This document shows, piece by piece, positions 43,366 to 52,047 of a stretch of DNA of 64,000 nt. Made by a program: the position numbers and the translations under genes. Origin of the DNA: Cupriavidus taiwanensis (GTDB lineage Bacteria > Pseudomonadota > Gammaproteobacteria > Burkholderiales > Burkholderiaceae). The stretch is from positions 930,001 through 994,000 of the forward strand of contig NZ_LT977070.1 of assembly GCF_900250075.1 (NCBI RefSeq), written 5' to 3'. The number at the start of each line of letters is the position of its first letter. Position 1 is the first letter of the stretch. The notes beneath the pieces were generated by a model. The model worked only from the letters and a program-made list of their open reading frames with translations, did no database searches and was not told the origin of the DNA.

Positions 43366-44307
43366 CTAGAGCACCGGCGTCAGCACCTTGCCGCCGGCCA
43401 GGAAGGCGTCGAGGTTCTGCAGCGTCAGCGCGGTCATGGCGGCGCGCGTCTCGTGCGTGCCGCTGGCCATGTGCGGCGCCAGCACGACATGGTCCATCGC
43501 CAGCAGCGCCGGTGGCACGTTGGGCTCGTCCTGGAACACATCGAGCCCCGCGCCGCCGAGCCGGCCTTCGGCCAGCGCCGCGACCAGCGCCGCCTCGTCG
43601 ACCACGCTGCCGCGCGAGACGTTGACCAGGATGCCGCGCGGGCCGAGCGCATCGAGGATCTCGCGCGAGACCAGCCCCGCGGTCGAAGGCCCGCCGACGG
43701 TGGCGACCACCAGGAAGTCGGCCCACGTTGCCAGCGCCTTCAGGTCCGCTTCGAAGCGCCACGGCGCGCCTGGGCGCGGGCGGCGGTTGTGGTAGGCGAT
43801 CTCCATGTCGAAGCCCTGCGCGCGTCGCGCGACGATCTCGCCGATGCGGCCCAGGCCCAGGATGCCCAGCTTCTTGCCGGAGACGCGCGTGGTCAGCGGG
43901 AAGCCGCCCTGCGGCCAGCGCCCGGCGCGCACGAAGCGGTCGCCATGGGCGATGCCGCGCGCCGCGTCGAGCAGCAGCCCGAAGGCGAGGTCGGCGACGC
44001 AGTCGTTGAGCACGTCGGGCGTGTTGCTGACCTGGATGCCGCGCGCACGCGCTGCGTCGAGCGCGATCGCGTCATAGCCGACGCCGAAGCTGATGATGGC
44101 TTCCAGCCTCGGCAGCGCATCGATCAGCGCGGCACTGCAGCCGTGGCGCGCCGAGGTCACCACCACGCGCACCTGCTGCCCCTCGCTGCGCGCCCAGGCC
44201 AGCGGATCGGCCTGCTGCCACAGCGCCGCGGCGCCGTACTGTTGTTGCAGGGTGGCATTGGCCGGCGGCGCGAGCGGGCCGACCTGGAGGATCTGGGGAG
44301 CGGGCAT
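43366..44307 (-). CDS. D-2-hydroxyacid dehydrogenase (glyoxylate/hydroxypyruvate reductase type)
   Basis: A 313-residue NAD(P)-dependent oxidoreductase. The Rossmann motif 'KKLGILGLGRIGEIVARRA' is near residue 145, with 'NRRPRP' after the second strand suggesting NADPH preference. Catalytic residues are visible: Arg in 'LVNVSRGSVVDE', Glu in 'LDVFQDEPNVP' and His in 'VLAPHMASGTHETR'. The N-terminal substrate part contains 'IISFGVGYDAIAL'. It is closest to glyoxylate/hydroxypyruvate reductases of the GhrB/HprA type. Single gene; no obvious operon partner. Confidence 0.88.
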   Translation of the reverse strand: MPAPQILQVGPLAPPANATLQQQYGAAALWQQADPLAWARSEGQQVRVVVTSARHGCSAALIDALPRLEAIISFGVGYDAIALDAARARGIQVSNTPDVLNDCVADLAFGLLLDAARGIAHGDRFVRAGRWPQGGFPLTTRVSGKKLGILGLGRIGEIVARRAQGFDMEIAYHNRRPRPGAPWRFEADLKALATWADFLVVATVGGPSTAGLVSREILDALGPRGILVNVSRGSVVDEAALVAALAEGRLGGAGLDVFQDEPNVPPALLAMDHVVLAPHMASGTHETRAAMTALTLQNLDAFLAGGKVLTPVL

Positions 44308-44468
44308 GGGGAGGAGGAGGTCGAGGCGTGACCGGCAATGTTAGCGCAAGGGCCGGCCCCGCGCCGGCGCCCGGCCGGGCGTGGGCGCGCAAGCTGTGCG
44401 ATGTCCGGGCGGCGGGTTATGCTGCAAGCCTCGCGGCCAAGCGCCGCGCCACGCTGCTTCCACGTGCC

Positions 44469-44999
44469 ATGACCACCATCTACCTCGCCGGCTTTGACGT
44501 GTTCCGCAAGGACGCGCGCGCCTGGGGCGAGCATCTCAAGGCGCTGTGCGCGACGCACGGCTTCACCGGCCTGTATCCGCTCGACCAGTCCGCGCCCGAA
44601 GGACTGTCCGGGCCCGACACCGCACGCTGGATCTATGACGCCAATATCGCGCTGCTGCGGCGCGCCGACCTGGTGATGGCCAACCTGGATGACTTCCGCG
44701 GCCCGGGCGAGGCGGATTCCGGCACGGCGTTCGAAGTCGGCTTCGCGGTGGCGCTGGGCAAGCCCGTGTGGGCCTACAGCGCCGATGCCGGCACGCTGCG
44801 CGAGCGCGTCACGGTGGCCACCGATGCCGACGGCACGCCGCTGGATGCGCGCGGCTTTACCGTCGAGGACTTCGGGCTGGGCAAGAACCTGATGCTGGCT
44901 TGTCCGGTCCGGCTGGTGCAGGGCGGAGCGGCCGAGTGCCTGGCGGCCATGGCCGCGGCCCGGCACGACCTCGACGCGGCCCTCCGCAGCGGCGGCTAG
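44469..44999 (+). CDS. Nucleoside 2-deoxyribosyltransferase-like protein
   Basis: A 176-residue protein of the nucleoside 2-deoxyribosyltransferase family, which exchanges or hydrolyses the base of deoxynucleosides. It shows 'MTTIYLAGFDVFRKDARAWG', 'WIYDANIALLRRADLVMANL' with 'DDFRGPGEADSGTAFEVGFA' carrying the conserved Asp and the Glu nucleophile in 'GTAFEVG'. The ATG at 44469 is the family start; the open frame upstream is arginine/alanine-rich. It converges on pqiC; the two stop codons overlap within 'gctagc' (44996-44999). Confidence 0.85.
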   Translation: MTTIYLAGFDVFRKDARAWGEHLKALCATHGFTGLYPLDQSAPEGLSGPDTARWIYDANIALLRRADLVMANLDDFRGPGEADSGTAFEVGFAVALGKPVWAYSADAGTLRERVTVATDADGTPLDARGFTVEDFGLGKNLMLACPVRLVQGGAAECLAAMAAARHDLDAALRSGG

Positions 45000-45613
45000 C
45001 GCCGCAGCGCCTGCACGCCGGCCGCGATATCGTTGGCGGTGCTCGCGACGATCTCGCGATACGCCGCCACCACGCCGTCGACCGCGCCCGGCGCGGGCAG
45101 CTCGGCCTGGGTCCTGCCGCTGACCACCTTGCCATCGGGCAGCCGGCGCACGGTCCAGTTGATGGTGGCGCCGGCACGCTGGCCCACGTCGGCGTCCAGG
45201 CGCAGCACTTCGGTGGTGATGCGGTACAGCGGCTGCACGTCGGACAGCCCCTGCTGGTAGGTGTCGACCGCGCCCAGCGTGGCCTGCAGGCGCTGCGACA
45301 GCGCATCGCGCAGCTCGTCCGGCAGCGGCGCGGACCAGCGCGACAGGTCCAGCAGCCGCACGCCGGCATCGCCGCTACCGTTCTGGCCATCGCGCACCAC
45401 CAGTTGCGGCCGGTTGAGGCGCTCCGGCACGCGCACCGGCGCCACTTCCAGCCACAGCGTGTCCGTCGACGGTGCGGCTGCCGGTGCTGGCGCCGCCACC
45501 GCGGCGGGGCCTTGCGACAACGTGTAGTAGCGCGGCTCGGGCGAGGCGCAGCCTGCCAGTACCGCCGCGGCGAAGCTGGCGCAGGCCAGCGTGAGCGGAA
45601 GGCGCTTCATCAT
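44996..45613 (-). CDS. pqiC: PqiC-type lipoprotein (ABC transport auxiliary)
   Basis: A 205-residue outer-membrane lipoprotein of the PqiC/YmbA family. The signal peptide ends in the lipobox 'FAAAVLAGCASPEPRYYTL' with Cys22. The mature region has 'LWLEVAPVRVPERLNRPQLV' and 'LDLSRWSAPLPDELRDALSQ', family-typical for PqiC. In the Pqi system it forms an outer-membrane ring meeting the PqiB tunnel and supports lipid transport between membranes. Its ATG overlaps the pqiB stop (ATGA at 45610-45613). Last gene of the operon. Confidence 0.9.
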   Translation of the reverse strand: MMKRLPLTLACASFAAAVLAGCASPEPRYYTLSQGPAAVAAPAPAAAPSTDTLWLEVAPVRVPERLNRPQLVVRDGQNGSGDAGVRLLDLSRWSAPLPDELRDALSQRLQATLGAVDTYQQGLSDVQPLYRITTEVLRLDADVGQRAGATINWTVRRLPDGKVVSGRTQAELPAPGAVDGVVAAYREIVASTANDIAAGVQALRR

Positions 45614-47283
45614 TCTTTCTCCGGCTTGCCGCGCAGCAGCGCTTCAGGGTGGCGTTCCAGGTAATCGGTCAGGGTGCGCAGCGACGTGGCGGTGCGCGTC
45701 AGCTCCTGCAGCATGCGGCGCGTATCCTGCTGCAGCGGCGCATCCGACGCCAGCGTGCCGTTGGCCGCGGTCAGGGTCTTGCGCGCGTCCTGCAGCGCGG
45801 CCAGCACCTGCGGCGCGACATCGCCGTTGAGCTGCTGCACCAGCTTGTCGGCGGTGGCCAGGGTCTTGTTCAGGCTCGTCACCGTGGTGCGCAGGTCCTG
45901 GCCGATCTGGTCGAACGGCACCTTGTCGATGCGGTTGACGATGTCGCCCACCTGCGCCTGCAGCTGGTCGAAGGCGCCGGGGGTGGTGGGGAACTCCGGG
46001 ATCGGCGCGTCCAGGTCGACCTTGACCGGCGCCGCCTTCGGGAAGAAGTCGAGCGCCACGTACAGCTGGCCGGTGAGCAGGTTGCCGGTGCGCAGCTGCG
46101 CGCGCATGCCGCGCTGCATCAGCCCCTGGATGATCTTGCGCGCGCGCTCGCGGTCTTCCACGTCGCGTTCGCGGAAGCCCATGCGCGACGGGTACAGCTC
46201 GACCACCACCGGCATGCGGAAGGCACGCTTCTCGCGCTGGAATTCGATGCCGATCGAGCGTACCTGGCCCACTATCACGCCGCGGAAGTCCACCGGCGCA
46301 CCCGGCGACAAGCCGCGCACGGACTGGTCGAAATTGAGCACCGCCAGCGTCGGCGCCAGTTCTTCCGGCTCCTTCATCGCCTCGGCCTGGTCGCCGGCCA
46401 GCAGGAACTGGGTGTTCTCGGCGGCGGCGTCGGTGGCGGTGGTGTGGTCAGGGGCCTGGAAGGCGACGCCGCCCAGCAGCACCGTTACCAGCGATTGCGT
46501 CGACAGCTTGAGCCCGCCGGCATCGAGCTTCAGGTCGACCCCGCTGGCATGCCAGAAGCGCGTGTCGGCGGTGACCAGCTTGTCATAGGGCTTGTTGACG
46601 AACACGCGCAGCGTGATGTCGCGACCATTGGGGTCGAGCTGGTAGGCCACCACCTGCCCGACCAGCACGCGCCGGTAGTAGACCGGCGAGCCGATGTCGA
46701 GCGAGCCCAGCTCGGACGCGCGCAGCACGAACTGCTTGCCGGAAGCGTCGGTGGTCACCACCGGCGGCACTTCCAGGCCCTTGAAGTCGCGCGCGGATTC
46801 GTTCGACTTGCCCGCGTCGACGCCGATATAGGCACCGGACAGCAGCGTCTCCAGCCCCGACACGCCACTGGCGGCGAAGCGCGGGCGCACCACCCAGAAG
46901 CGGGTGTCGGCGACGGCGAAGTTCTCGGCGTCCTTGGTCAGGTCGATCGACGCCACCACGTGCGAGCGGTCGCGCGCCAGGCGCACCGACTTGACCAGGC
47001 CGATGTCGACGTCCTTGTAGCGCACCGCGGTCTTGCCCGGGATCAGGCCTTCGGCGGTGCGGAAGCTGACGGTGATTTCGGGCCCGCGCGAAGCCAGCGT
47101 GTGTATCAGCAGCGAGACTCCGACCACCGCGGCGACGATCGGGATCAGCCACACCAGCGAGGGCAGCCAGCGCGCGCGGCGCCGCCGTTCGGGCCGGGGC
47201 AGGCCGGACGGGGGTGGCGAAGGCGGAGAGGGCGGAGAGGGCGGCATGGCACCCGCCGGGGCTTGGTTGTCAGTGTCGGGCAT
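45610..47283 (-). CDS. pqiB: PqiB, MCE-domain intermembrane transport protein
   Basis: A 557-residue protein with one N-terminal transmembrane helix ('LVWLIPIVAAVVGVSLLIHT') and three MCE/MlaD domains, recognised by 'ITVSFRTAEGLIPGKTAVRY', 'GSPVYYRRVLVGQVVAYQL' and 'APVDFRGVIVGQVRSIGIE'-like repeats. The C-terminus is a long alpha-helical region ('DIVNRIDKVPFDQIGQDLRT') that builds the syringe-like channel. It moves lipids across the periplasm with PqiA and PqiC. The start at 47283 overlaps pqiA by 14 bases, and its stop overlaps pqiC. A short proline/serine-rich repeat precedes the membrane helix. Confidence 0.93.
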   Translation of the reverse strand: MPDTDNQAPAGAMPPSPPSPPSPPPSGLPRPERRRRARWLPSLVWLIPIVAAVVGVSLLIHTLASRGPEITVSFRTAEGLIPGKTAVRYKDVDIGLVKSVRLARDRSHVVASIDLTKDAENFAVADTRFWVVRPRFAASGVSGLETLLSGAYIGVDAGKSNESARDFKGLEVPPVVTTDASGKQFVLRASELGSLDIGSPVYYRRVLVGQVVAYQLDPNGRDITLRVFVNKPYDKLVTADTRFWHASGVDLKLDAGGLKLSTQSLVTVLLGGVAFQAPDHTTATDAAAENTQFLLAGDQAEAMKEPEELAPTLAVLNFDQSVRGLSPGAPVDFRGVIVGQVRSIGIEFQREKRAFRMPVVVELYPSRMGFRERDVEDRERARKIIQGLMQRGMRAQLRTGNLLTGQLYVALDFFPKAAPVKVDLDAPIPEFPTTPGAFDQLQAQVGDIVNRIDKVPFDQIGQDLRTTVTSLNKTLATADKLVQQLNGDVAPQVLAALQDARKTLTAANGTLASDAPLQQDTRRMLQELTRTATSLRTLTDYLERHPEALLRGKPEKE

Positions 47284-48007
47284 TGTCAGGTTCCAGCGAA
47301 TCCCACAGCAGGCGCGGATCGAAGCTGAGCGAGGCCAGCATGGTCAGTACCACGACCGCGCCAAAGGCGAGCGCGCCGCCGCCGGGGATGATGGTGGCCA
47401 GCGCCCCGGCCCGCACCAGCGAGGCCAGCAGCGCCACCACGAAAATATCGAGCATCGACCAGCGGCCGATCACCTCCACCAGGCCGTACAGCCGGGTCTG
47501 CTGCCGGATCCGCCAGCTCGAGCGGAAATGCACCGACAGCAGCAGGAAGGTCAGGATCACCATCTTCAGCAGCGGCACCACGATGCTGGCGATCAGCACC
47601 AGCACGGCCAGCATGTGCGAGCCGGACAGCCACAGGTAGATCACGCCCGACAGGATGGTGTCCTGCTGCGTGCCGAGGATGGACTGGGTCACCATCACCG
47701 GCAGCATGTTGGCAGGAATATAGAGGATGTACGCGGCCAGCAGGAGGGCCCAGGTGCGCGCCAGGCTGTCGGGCTTGCGATGGTGCAGGGTGGCGCCGCA
47801 GCGCGGGCAGGGCGAGCCTTCCAGCGCGCGCGGGCTGACCAGGTCGCATGCATGGCACGACACCAGCCCGAGCCGGCTGGCGGTGGGCACCTGCGGCAGC
47901 GGAGTGTTCTCGTCGTCGTCGGTCAGTTCCGCCACCACCTCGCGCGCGAGCTGGCGCGGACGGGCCAGGCGGCCGGCGCGCGGCGGCGGTCGCTGCGGCT
48001 GCGTCAT
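47270..48007 (-). CDS. pqiA: PqiA-family membrane protein (second half)
   Basis: A 245-residue inner-membrane protein with four helices. It matches one PqiA domain: a zinc-ribbon-like start 'LVSCHACDLVSPRALEGSPC' and 'PRCGATLHHRKPDSLARTW', then 'LYIPANMLPVMV', 'IYLWLSGSHMLAVLVLIASI' and 'VEVIGRWSMLDIFVVALLA'. In Escherichia coli PqiA fuses two such domains; here they are separate neighbouring genes. The ATG at 48007 overlaps the previous pqiA stop (ATGA). It is coupled to pqiB downstream. Confidence 0.9.
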   Translation of the reverse strand: MTQPQRPPPRAGRLARPRQLAREVVAELTDDDENTPLPQVPTASRLGLVSCHACDLVSPRALEGSPCPRCGATLHHRKPDSLARTWALLLAAYILYIPANMLPVMVTQSILGTQQDTILSGVIYLWLSGSHMLAVLVLIASIVVPLLKMVILTFLLLSVHFRSSWRIRQQTRLYGLVEVIGRWSMLDIFVVALLASLVRAGALATIIPGGGALAFGAVVVLTMLASLSFDPRLLWDSLEPDNARH

Positions 48008-48702
48008 CGGCGCTCCCGGTCGGCCGCCGCGGCCTTGTCGTCGGGCGTTTCCAGGTGGCGCCACAGGTCGCGCGGATCGAACGACAGCATCGCCGCCAGC
48101 ACGATCACCAGCGCGGCGAACGACCACAGCGCAATGCCGGGCAGCACGCGCGCCATGGTCGAGAGCTTCACCAGCGTCACCAGCACGCCGATCATGAAGA
48201 CCTCGATCATGCCCCACGGCCGGGTCTGGCGGATGCCGCGCACGATGCGGTCGAAGCCGGCCGGCATGCGGTGCTGTGCCATCGGCACCAGCAGGTAAGT
48301 CATCATCAGCAGCTCGGACAGCGGAAACAGGATGGTGGTGGCGAACACCAGTGCCGCCACCAGCGCCATCTGGTCCGCATACAGCGCCTGCACCGCGCCC
48401 AGCAGCGTGGTCTGGGTGCGCACCCCTTTCAGGTCCATCTCGACGATGGGGTAGGCGTTGGAGATCAGGAACAGGATCAGCGCGGTGATCACCAGCGGCA
48501 GCAGGCGGTGGTAGTGGCGCCGGCTCTCGCGGTAGAGCTGGCCGCCGCAGCGCAGGCACAGCGCGCGCTCGCCCGGGGCGATCGGCGTGCGCTCGTAGAC
48601 GGCGTCGCAGTATTCGCACGCCACCAGCCGGTGCAGCGCGGCCGGCGAGGTGTCAGGCAGTGCGGTCTCGGGCGGGGCCGGGGGTACGTCGTGTGCCGCC
48701 AT
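48004..48702 (-). CDS. pqiA: PqiA-family membrane protein (first half)
   Basis: A 232-residue inner-membrane protein equivalent to the N-terminal PqiA domain. A cysteine pair motif 'VACEYCDAVYERTPIAPGER' and 'LCLRCGGQLYRESRRHY' forms a rubredoxin-like zinc site, followed by 'LILFLISNAYPIVEMDLKGV', 'LFPLSELLMMTYLLVPMAQ' and 'WGMIEVFMIGVLVTLVKLS'. Its ATG at 48702 shares one base with the AI-2E gene stop (TGATG), and its stop overlaps the second pqiA ATG. Together the two halves form the inner-membrane base of the Pqi lipid transport system. Confidence 0.9.
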   Translation of the reverse strand: MAAHDVPPAPPETALPDTSPAALHRLVACEYCDAVYERTPIAPGERALCLRCGGQLYRESRRHYHRLLPLVITALILFLISNAYPIVEMDLKGVRTQTTLLGAVQALYADQMALVAALVFATTILFPLSELLMMTYLLVPMAQHRMPAGFDRIVRGIRQTRPWGMIEVFMIGVLVTLVKLSTMARVLPGIALWSFAALVIVLAAMLSFDPRDLWRHLETPDDKAAAADRERR

Positions 48703-49886
48703 CAGCCGGACCGCTTGCCGGTGGTGGCCGGCGGCACATCGGGGTTGTCGACCACGGCCGGGGCCGATGCCGGGGCGGACGCAGCGGCCGGTGCCGGCGC
48801 GGATGCCAGCGCCGCGCCCTGCTGCAGGTCGCGCTGCAGCTCGCCCTGCGAGCCGATGGTCCAGTCGCGCAGCAGGGCATAGGCCACCGCCAGCAGGGTC
48901 GGGCCGATGAACACGCCCAGGAAGCCGAACGCCAGCGCGCCGCCGAGCACGCCCAGCATGATCCAGATCAGCGGCATGCCGGTGCCCTTGCTGATCAGCA
49001 GCGGCTTGACGATGTTGTCGGCCATGCTGACCACGCCCACGCCCCACACCACCAGGAAGATGGCCCAGCCGGTGGCGCCGGTGTGGTACAGCCACAGCGC
49101 GGCCGGCAGCCACACCAGCGGCGGCCCGACCGGCACCACCGACAGGAAGAAGGTCACGAAGCCAAGGATGGCGGCGCCCGGCACGCCCGCGATCCACAGG
49201 CCGATGCCGGCCAGCACGGCCTGGATGAAGGCGGTGCCCAGCACGCCATAGACCACGCCCTTGACAGTGCTGCCCGCCAGTTCCAGCAGGTGGTCGGCGC
49301 GCTCGCCGGCGATGCGGCGCATGCCGGCGCGCAGCCAGGCAATGGCGAACTCGCCGCCGGTGTAGAAGAAGAATGCCAGGATGATCGACAGCGCCAGCTG
49401 CCCCAGCCCGGCCCCGATCGACAGGCCCGCGCCCAGCAGCACGTGCCCGACCGGCGCGATCAGCTTGCGCAGGTTGGCGACCATCTCGGAATCGGCATTG
49501 ATCAGGCTGTCCCAGGAGTTTTGCAGGTAGCTGCCGACATAGGGCAGGCTGCTCAGCCACAGCGGCAGCTGCGGCAGCCCCTGCTCCATATAGCGGTCGA
49601 CCAGCGCGGCGAGGTCGTCCAGGTGCGCGGAGAAGCTGGCGCCGGCATAGACGAACGGGCCCAGCACGATCACCGTGGCCAGCAGCACGCAGATCAGCGC
49701 GGCCAGGCCGCGGCGGTTGCCGAGCCAGCGCGACAGCACGGTGTAGGGGTGCCAGGAGCTGAACGCCAGGATCGCGCCCCACAGCAGCGCGGTGGTAAAC
49801 GGCGCCAGGACCAGCAGCGAGCCGCCGATCAGCACGATCAGCGCGAAGACGGCGGCGATTTTTTCGATTAACTGGCCGGAACTCAT
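48702..49886 (-). CDS. AI-2E family transporter
   Basis: A 394-residue inner-membrane protein of the AI-2E family with about eight helices. Typical segments include 'VFALIVLIGGSLLVLAPFTT', 'LLATVIVLGPFVYAGASF', 'FIQAVLAGIGLWIAGVPGA', 'FFLSVVPVGPPLVWLPAALW' and 'VFIGPTLLAVAYALLRDW'. Family members are described as autoinducer exporters or sodium/proton antiporters; the role here is not readable. The C-terminus is a long alanine/proline-rich tail. It is the first gene of a fully overlapping operon with pqiA, pqiA, pqiB and pqiC, which is unusual company. Confidence 0.88.
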   Translation of the reverse strand: MSSGQLIEKIAAVFALIVLIGGSLLVLAPFTTALLWGAILAFSSWHPYTVLSRWLGNRRGLAALICVLLATVIVLGPFVYAGASFSAHLDDLAALVDRYMEQGLPQLPLWLSSLPYVGSYLQNSWDSLINADSEMVANLRKLIAPVGHVLLGAGLSIGAGLGQLALSIILAFFFYTGGEFAIAWLRAGMRRIAGERADHLLELAGSTVKGVVYGVLGTAFIQAVLAGIGLWIAGVPGAAILGFVTFFLSVVPVGPPLVWLPAALWLYHTGATGWAIFLVVWGVGVVSMADNIVKPLLISKGTGMPLIWIMLGVLGGALAFGFLGVFIGPTLLAVAYALLRDWTIGSQGELQRDLQQGAALASAPAPAAASAPASAPAVVDNPDVPPATTGKRSG

Positions 49887-50015
49887 GGTTGGGGTCTCTG
49901 TTTGTCCCTGGGGGTTGGGTGTGACGGGGACGGCGTAAATATAGCTTATGGGGGGTGGGGGGATGGGAAAGGGGGTGGTGCTGGTGGTGACATGCTGTCG
50001 GCTTTTGGACCGCCT

Positions 50016-50077
50016 GGTTCCGCCCCGCTGGGCGGGTCACTTTTTGGCCGAGCGCCAAAACGTAACCAAAAAGCGCG
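50016..50077 (+). repeat. Palindromic repeat, left copy
   Basis: The copy contains a GC stem-loop ('ccgccccgctgggcgg'), then 'gtcac', then the 20-mer 'tttttggccgagcgccaaaa', then 'accaaaaagcgcg'. The 20-mer recurs exactly, inverted, at 50650-50669. The same layout of GC hairpin followed by TTTTTGGC...GCCAAAA hairpin is seen in both copies, marking it as a dispersed repeat family. Confidence 0.75.
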
Positions 50078-50631
50078 TTTACTGCCCTGCGGGCGGCATG
50101 TCTTATCGTAGTGTGCGCAGGGTTTTCGTACGGGGCTTGGCTTCCTCATATAGCGGGACTGCCTGCCGCGGTGGTGCGCGACGGTGGGAGGGGCCTTGGA
50201 ATGATGGTTGAACGAGCCCAGAGCGCGGAGTGGTCCCTGCTGCCGGCCTTACCTTAGGAACGCCTACGGCTGCGCTGCGCGCCGGCCCTATCGCGCGGCG
50301 TGTGCCCTGGCACGGGACGCATCGCTGCGCTCGCTTGGCGCTGCCGGTGCGACTCGGGCCGGCGGATCGCACAACGCATTTGGCTGCATTCGCGCAAACA
50401 CCCAATGCCCGCCAGCGCAATCGAGCCTGCGCAGCAGCCGCAGGCGTCCCCGCGATACGGCCGGCAGCAGGCTGCCTACACCCTCATTGGGATCGTCCAA
50501 TAGTGGGTGATCGAAGGCACCGCCCCTGACTCACATAGCGTAGCAGGGCCGAACGGGCAACCACGCCCAAGCGGAAAGCACCACCGCCCGAGCCACCAAC
50601 ACCGTGAAATTGATTGCCAGCCGCACAGGCG

Positions 50632-50695
50632 ACGCGTTTTTTGGTCCCTTTTTGGCGCTCGGCCAAAAAGGGACTCGCCGGCTACGCCGGCGAAA
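50632..50695 (-). repeat. Palindromic repeat, right inverted copy
   Basis: Inverted relative of the copy at 50016-50077. It contains 'acgcgttttttggtccc', the hairpin 'ccctttttggc' / 'gccaaaaaggg' around 'gctcg', then 'actcgccggctacgccggcg' with a second perfect GC stem (gccggc-gta-gccggc when read on the minus strand). The T-runs sit inside the stems, so it is not a normal terminator. Confidence 0.75.
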
Positions 50696-50751
50696 CAGCA
50701 GCGCCCGCCAAGCACGACGCCCAACCGCAAGCCAAAAGGCCGCCCCACCCC

Positions 50752-51888
50752 TCAATCCGGTACCGCCATCACCCCACTCTTCAACAACGCCGCCACCAGG
50801 TCCGACTGCGTCACCATCCCCACCACGCGCCGCTGATCATCGATCACCGGCGCATGATGCAGCCCGCCGTCGGAGAACGCCTGCGCCAGTTCCACCATCG
50901 GCTGCTCCGGCCGCGCCGTGACCACGGCATGCGTCATCAGGTTGCGCACGGTGCCGGCCAGACGCCTCGCGCCGGTATCGCGCTGCGCCGCAAAGAAATC
51001 GCTCTGCGTGATGATCCCCACCAGCTTGCGCGTCGCATCCACCACCGGCAGGGCCTTGATGCGATGCCGCGACAGGAGATGCCCGGCTTCATGCGCGGGC
51101 TGGTCCGGCGTCACCGTGATCACGTCGCGCGACATGATTTCGCCGCACAGCACGTTGCCGAAATGACGGCGGTAGGCGCGCAGCTGCGCCGCCACCAGGA
51201 TCTGCTCGAGGTCGTCTTCCTCGATATCCAGGAATTCGCCGCGCACCTTCAGCGCCGCATCCAGGTCCGCGCGGGTCACGCCGACGCGCTGGGTGGGCGG
51301 TAAGTCCCGGGTGCCATGTTGAACCGCGGGTTCGGGCGGACGATGCGGGTAGCGCCGGCGCGACAGGTTGTTGAAGGCCAGCGCCATCATCAGCATCAGC
51401 ATCGAATTGAACAGCACCGGCACGGCCACGAAGCCGAAGCCCAGCGCACTGACCGCCGGTCCGCCGAAGACGGCGGTGATGGCCACCGCGCCGCTTGGCG
51501 GATGCACGCAATGGAACTGGAACATCAGGGCAATGGCGACGGCGACCGCGACGGCGGCGGCCAGGCCGGGATCGGGGATCCAGCGCGCGCAGGCCACGCC
51601 GACCACCCCCGCGATCAGGTTGCCGCCGATGATCGACCACGGCTGCGCCAGCGGTGAGGCCGGCACCGCGAACAGCAGCACCGCCGAGGCGCCCATCGGC
51701 GCGACAAACCAGGAGTTGAAGCCGCCCAGGGTCTGGTGGCTGATCCATTCGGTGCAGAGCAGGCCCAGCAGCGCGCCGAAGCAACTTTTGAGGCGCTCCT
51801 TGCGGCTCGCAGCGACCGGCAAGGGAACGAATGTGCGCAGCCAGGCACGGGCAGTATGCGCAAGGGCGGAGACGGGGGCGGTTGGCAT
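50752..51888 (-). CDS. HPP family membrane protein with two CBS domains
   Basis: A 378-residue protein. The N-terminal half is an HPP integral-membrane domain with four helices ('LGGFNSWFVAPMGASAVLLF', 'HCVHPPSGAVAITAVFGG', where HPPSG gives the family name). The C-terminal half has two CBS domains ('VITVTPDQPAHEAGHLLSRH', 'GIITQSDFFAAQ', 'VTARPEQPMVELAQAFSDGG', 'GMVTQSDLVAALL') that usually sense adenine nucleotides. HPP proteins have been linked to nitrite transport in chloroplasts; the substrate here is unknown. The ATG at 51888 is chosen because the frame upstream to 52005 is uncharacteristic. Confidence 0.88.
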   Translation of the reverse strand: MPTAPVSALAHTARAWLRTFVPLPVAASRKERLKSCFGALLGLLCTEWISHQTLGGFNSWFVAPMGASAVLLFAVPASPLAQPWSIIGGNLIAGVVGVACARWIPDPGLAAAVAVAVAIALMFQFHCVHPPSGAVAITAVFGGPAVSALGFGFVAVPVLFNSMLMLMMALAFNNLSRRRYPHRPPEPAVQHGTRDLPPTQRVGVTRADLDAALKVRGEFLDIEEDDLEQILVAAQLRAYRRHFGNVLCGEIMSRDVITVTPDQPAHEAGHLLSRHRIKALPVVDATRKLVGIITQSDFFAAQRDTGARRLAGTVRNLMTHAVVTARPEQPMVELAQAFSDGGLHHAPVIDDQRRVVGMVTQSDLVAALLKSGVMAVPD

Positions 51889-52047
51889 TCTTGTAACGGG
51901 GGGCGCTTTGGAATGGTGCACGTAATATATCACGGGGTGATATATCGGGTTGCCCTTGGTGCAGTGCATCCCGCTGATGGGGCATGCCGCACCGCACAAG
52001 GGCACGGCGGGGGCGAGCCGCCCTCGAGAGGCAGCGCCGCGGCGGCC

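Larger units (their letters stand above)
49887..50751. other. Non-coding region with inverted repeat pair
   Basis: An 865-bp stretch without a supportable gene. Short open frames exist on both strands but have no family resemblance, ribosome sites or consistent codon use. It holds a G-rich segment near 49940-49990, the upstream region of the AI-2E operon, and two copies of a palindromic repeat in opposite orientation (described separately), with about 550 bp of unassigned sequence between them. A degraded mobile or non-autonomous element is a possible explanation. Confidence 0.6.

Noticed and set aside
45649..47328. A 559-residue plus-strand frame opposite pqiB
   Set aside because: Compositional shadow of the MCE-domain gene.
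50208..50529. Several 60-105-residue frames in the 50-kb non-coding region
   Set aside because: Overlapping frames on both strands with Arg/Ala/Pro bias and no start signal; they overlap the repeat pair.
50646..50672. Strong hairpin considered as an intrinsic terminator of the HPP-CBS gene
   Set aside because: The T/A runs are part of the stem and the structure belongs to a repeat present twice.
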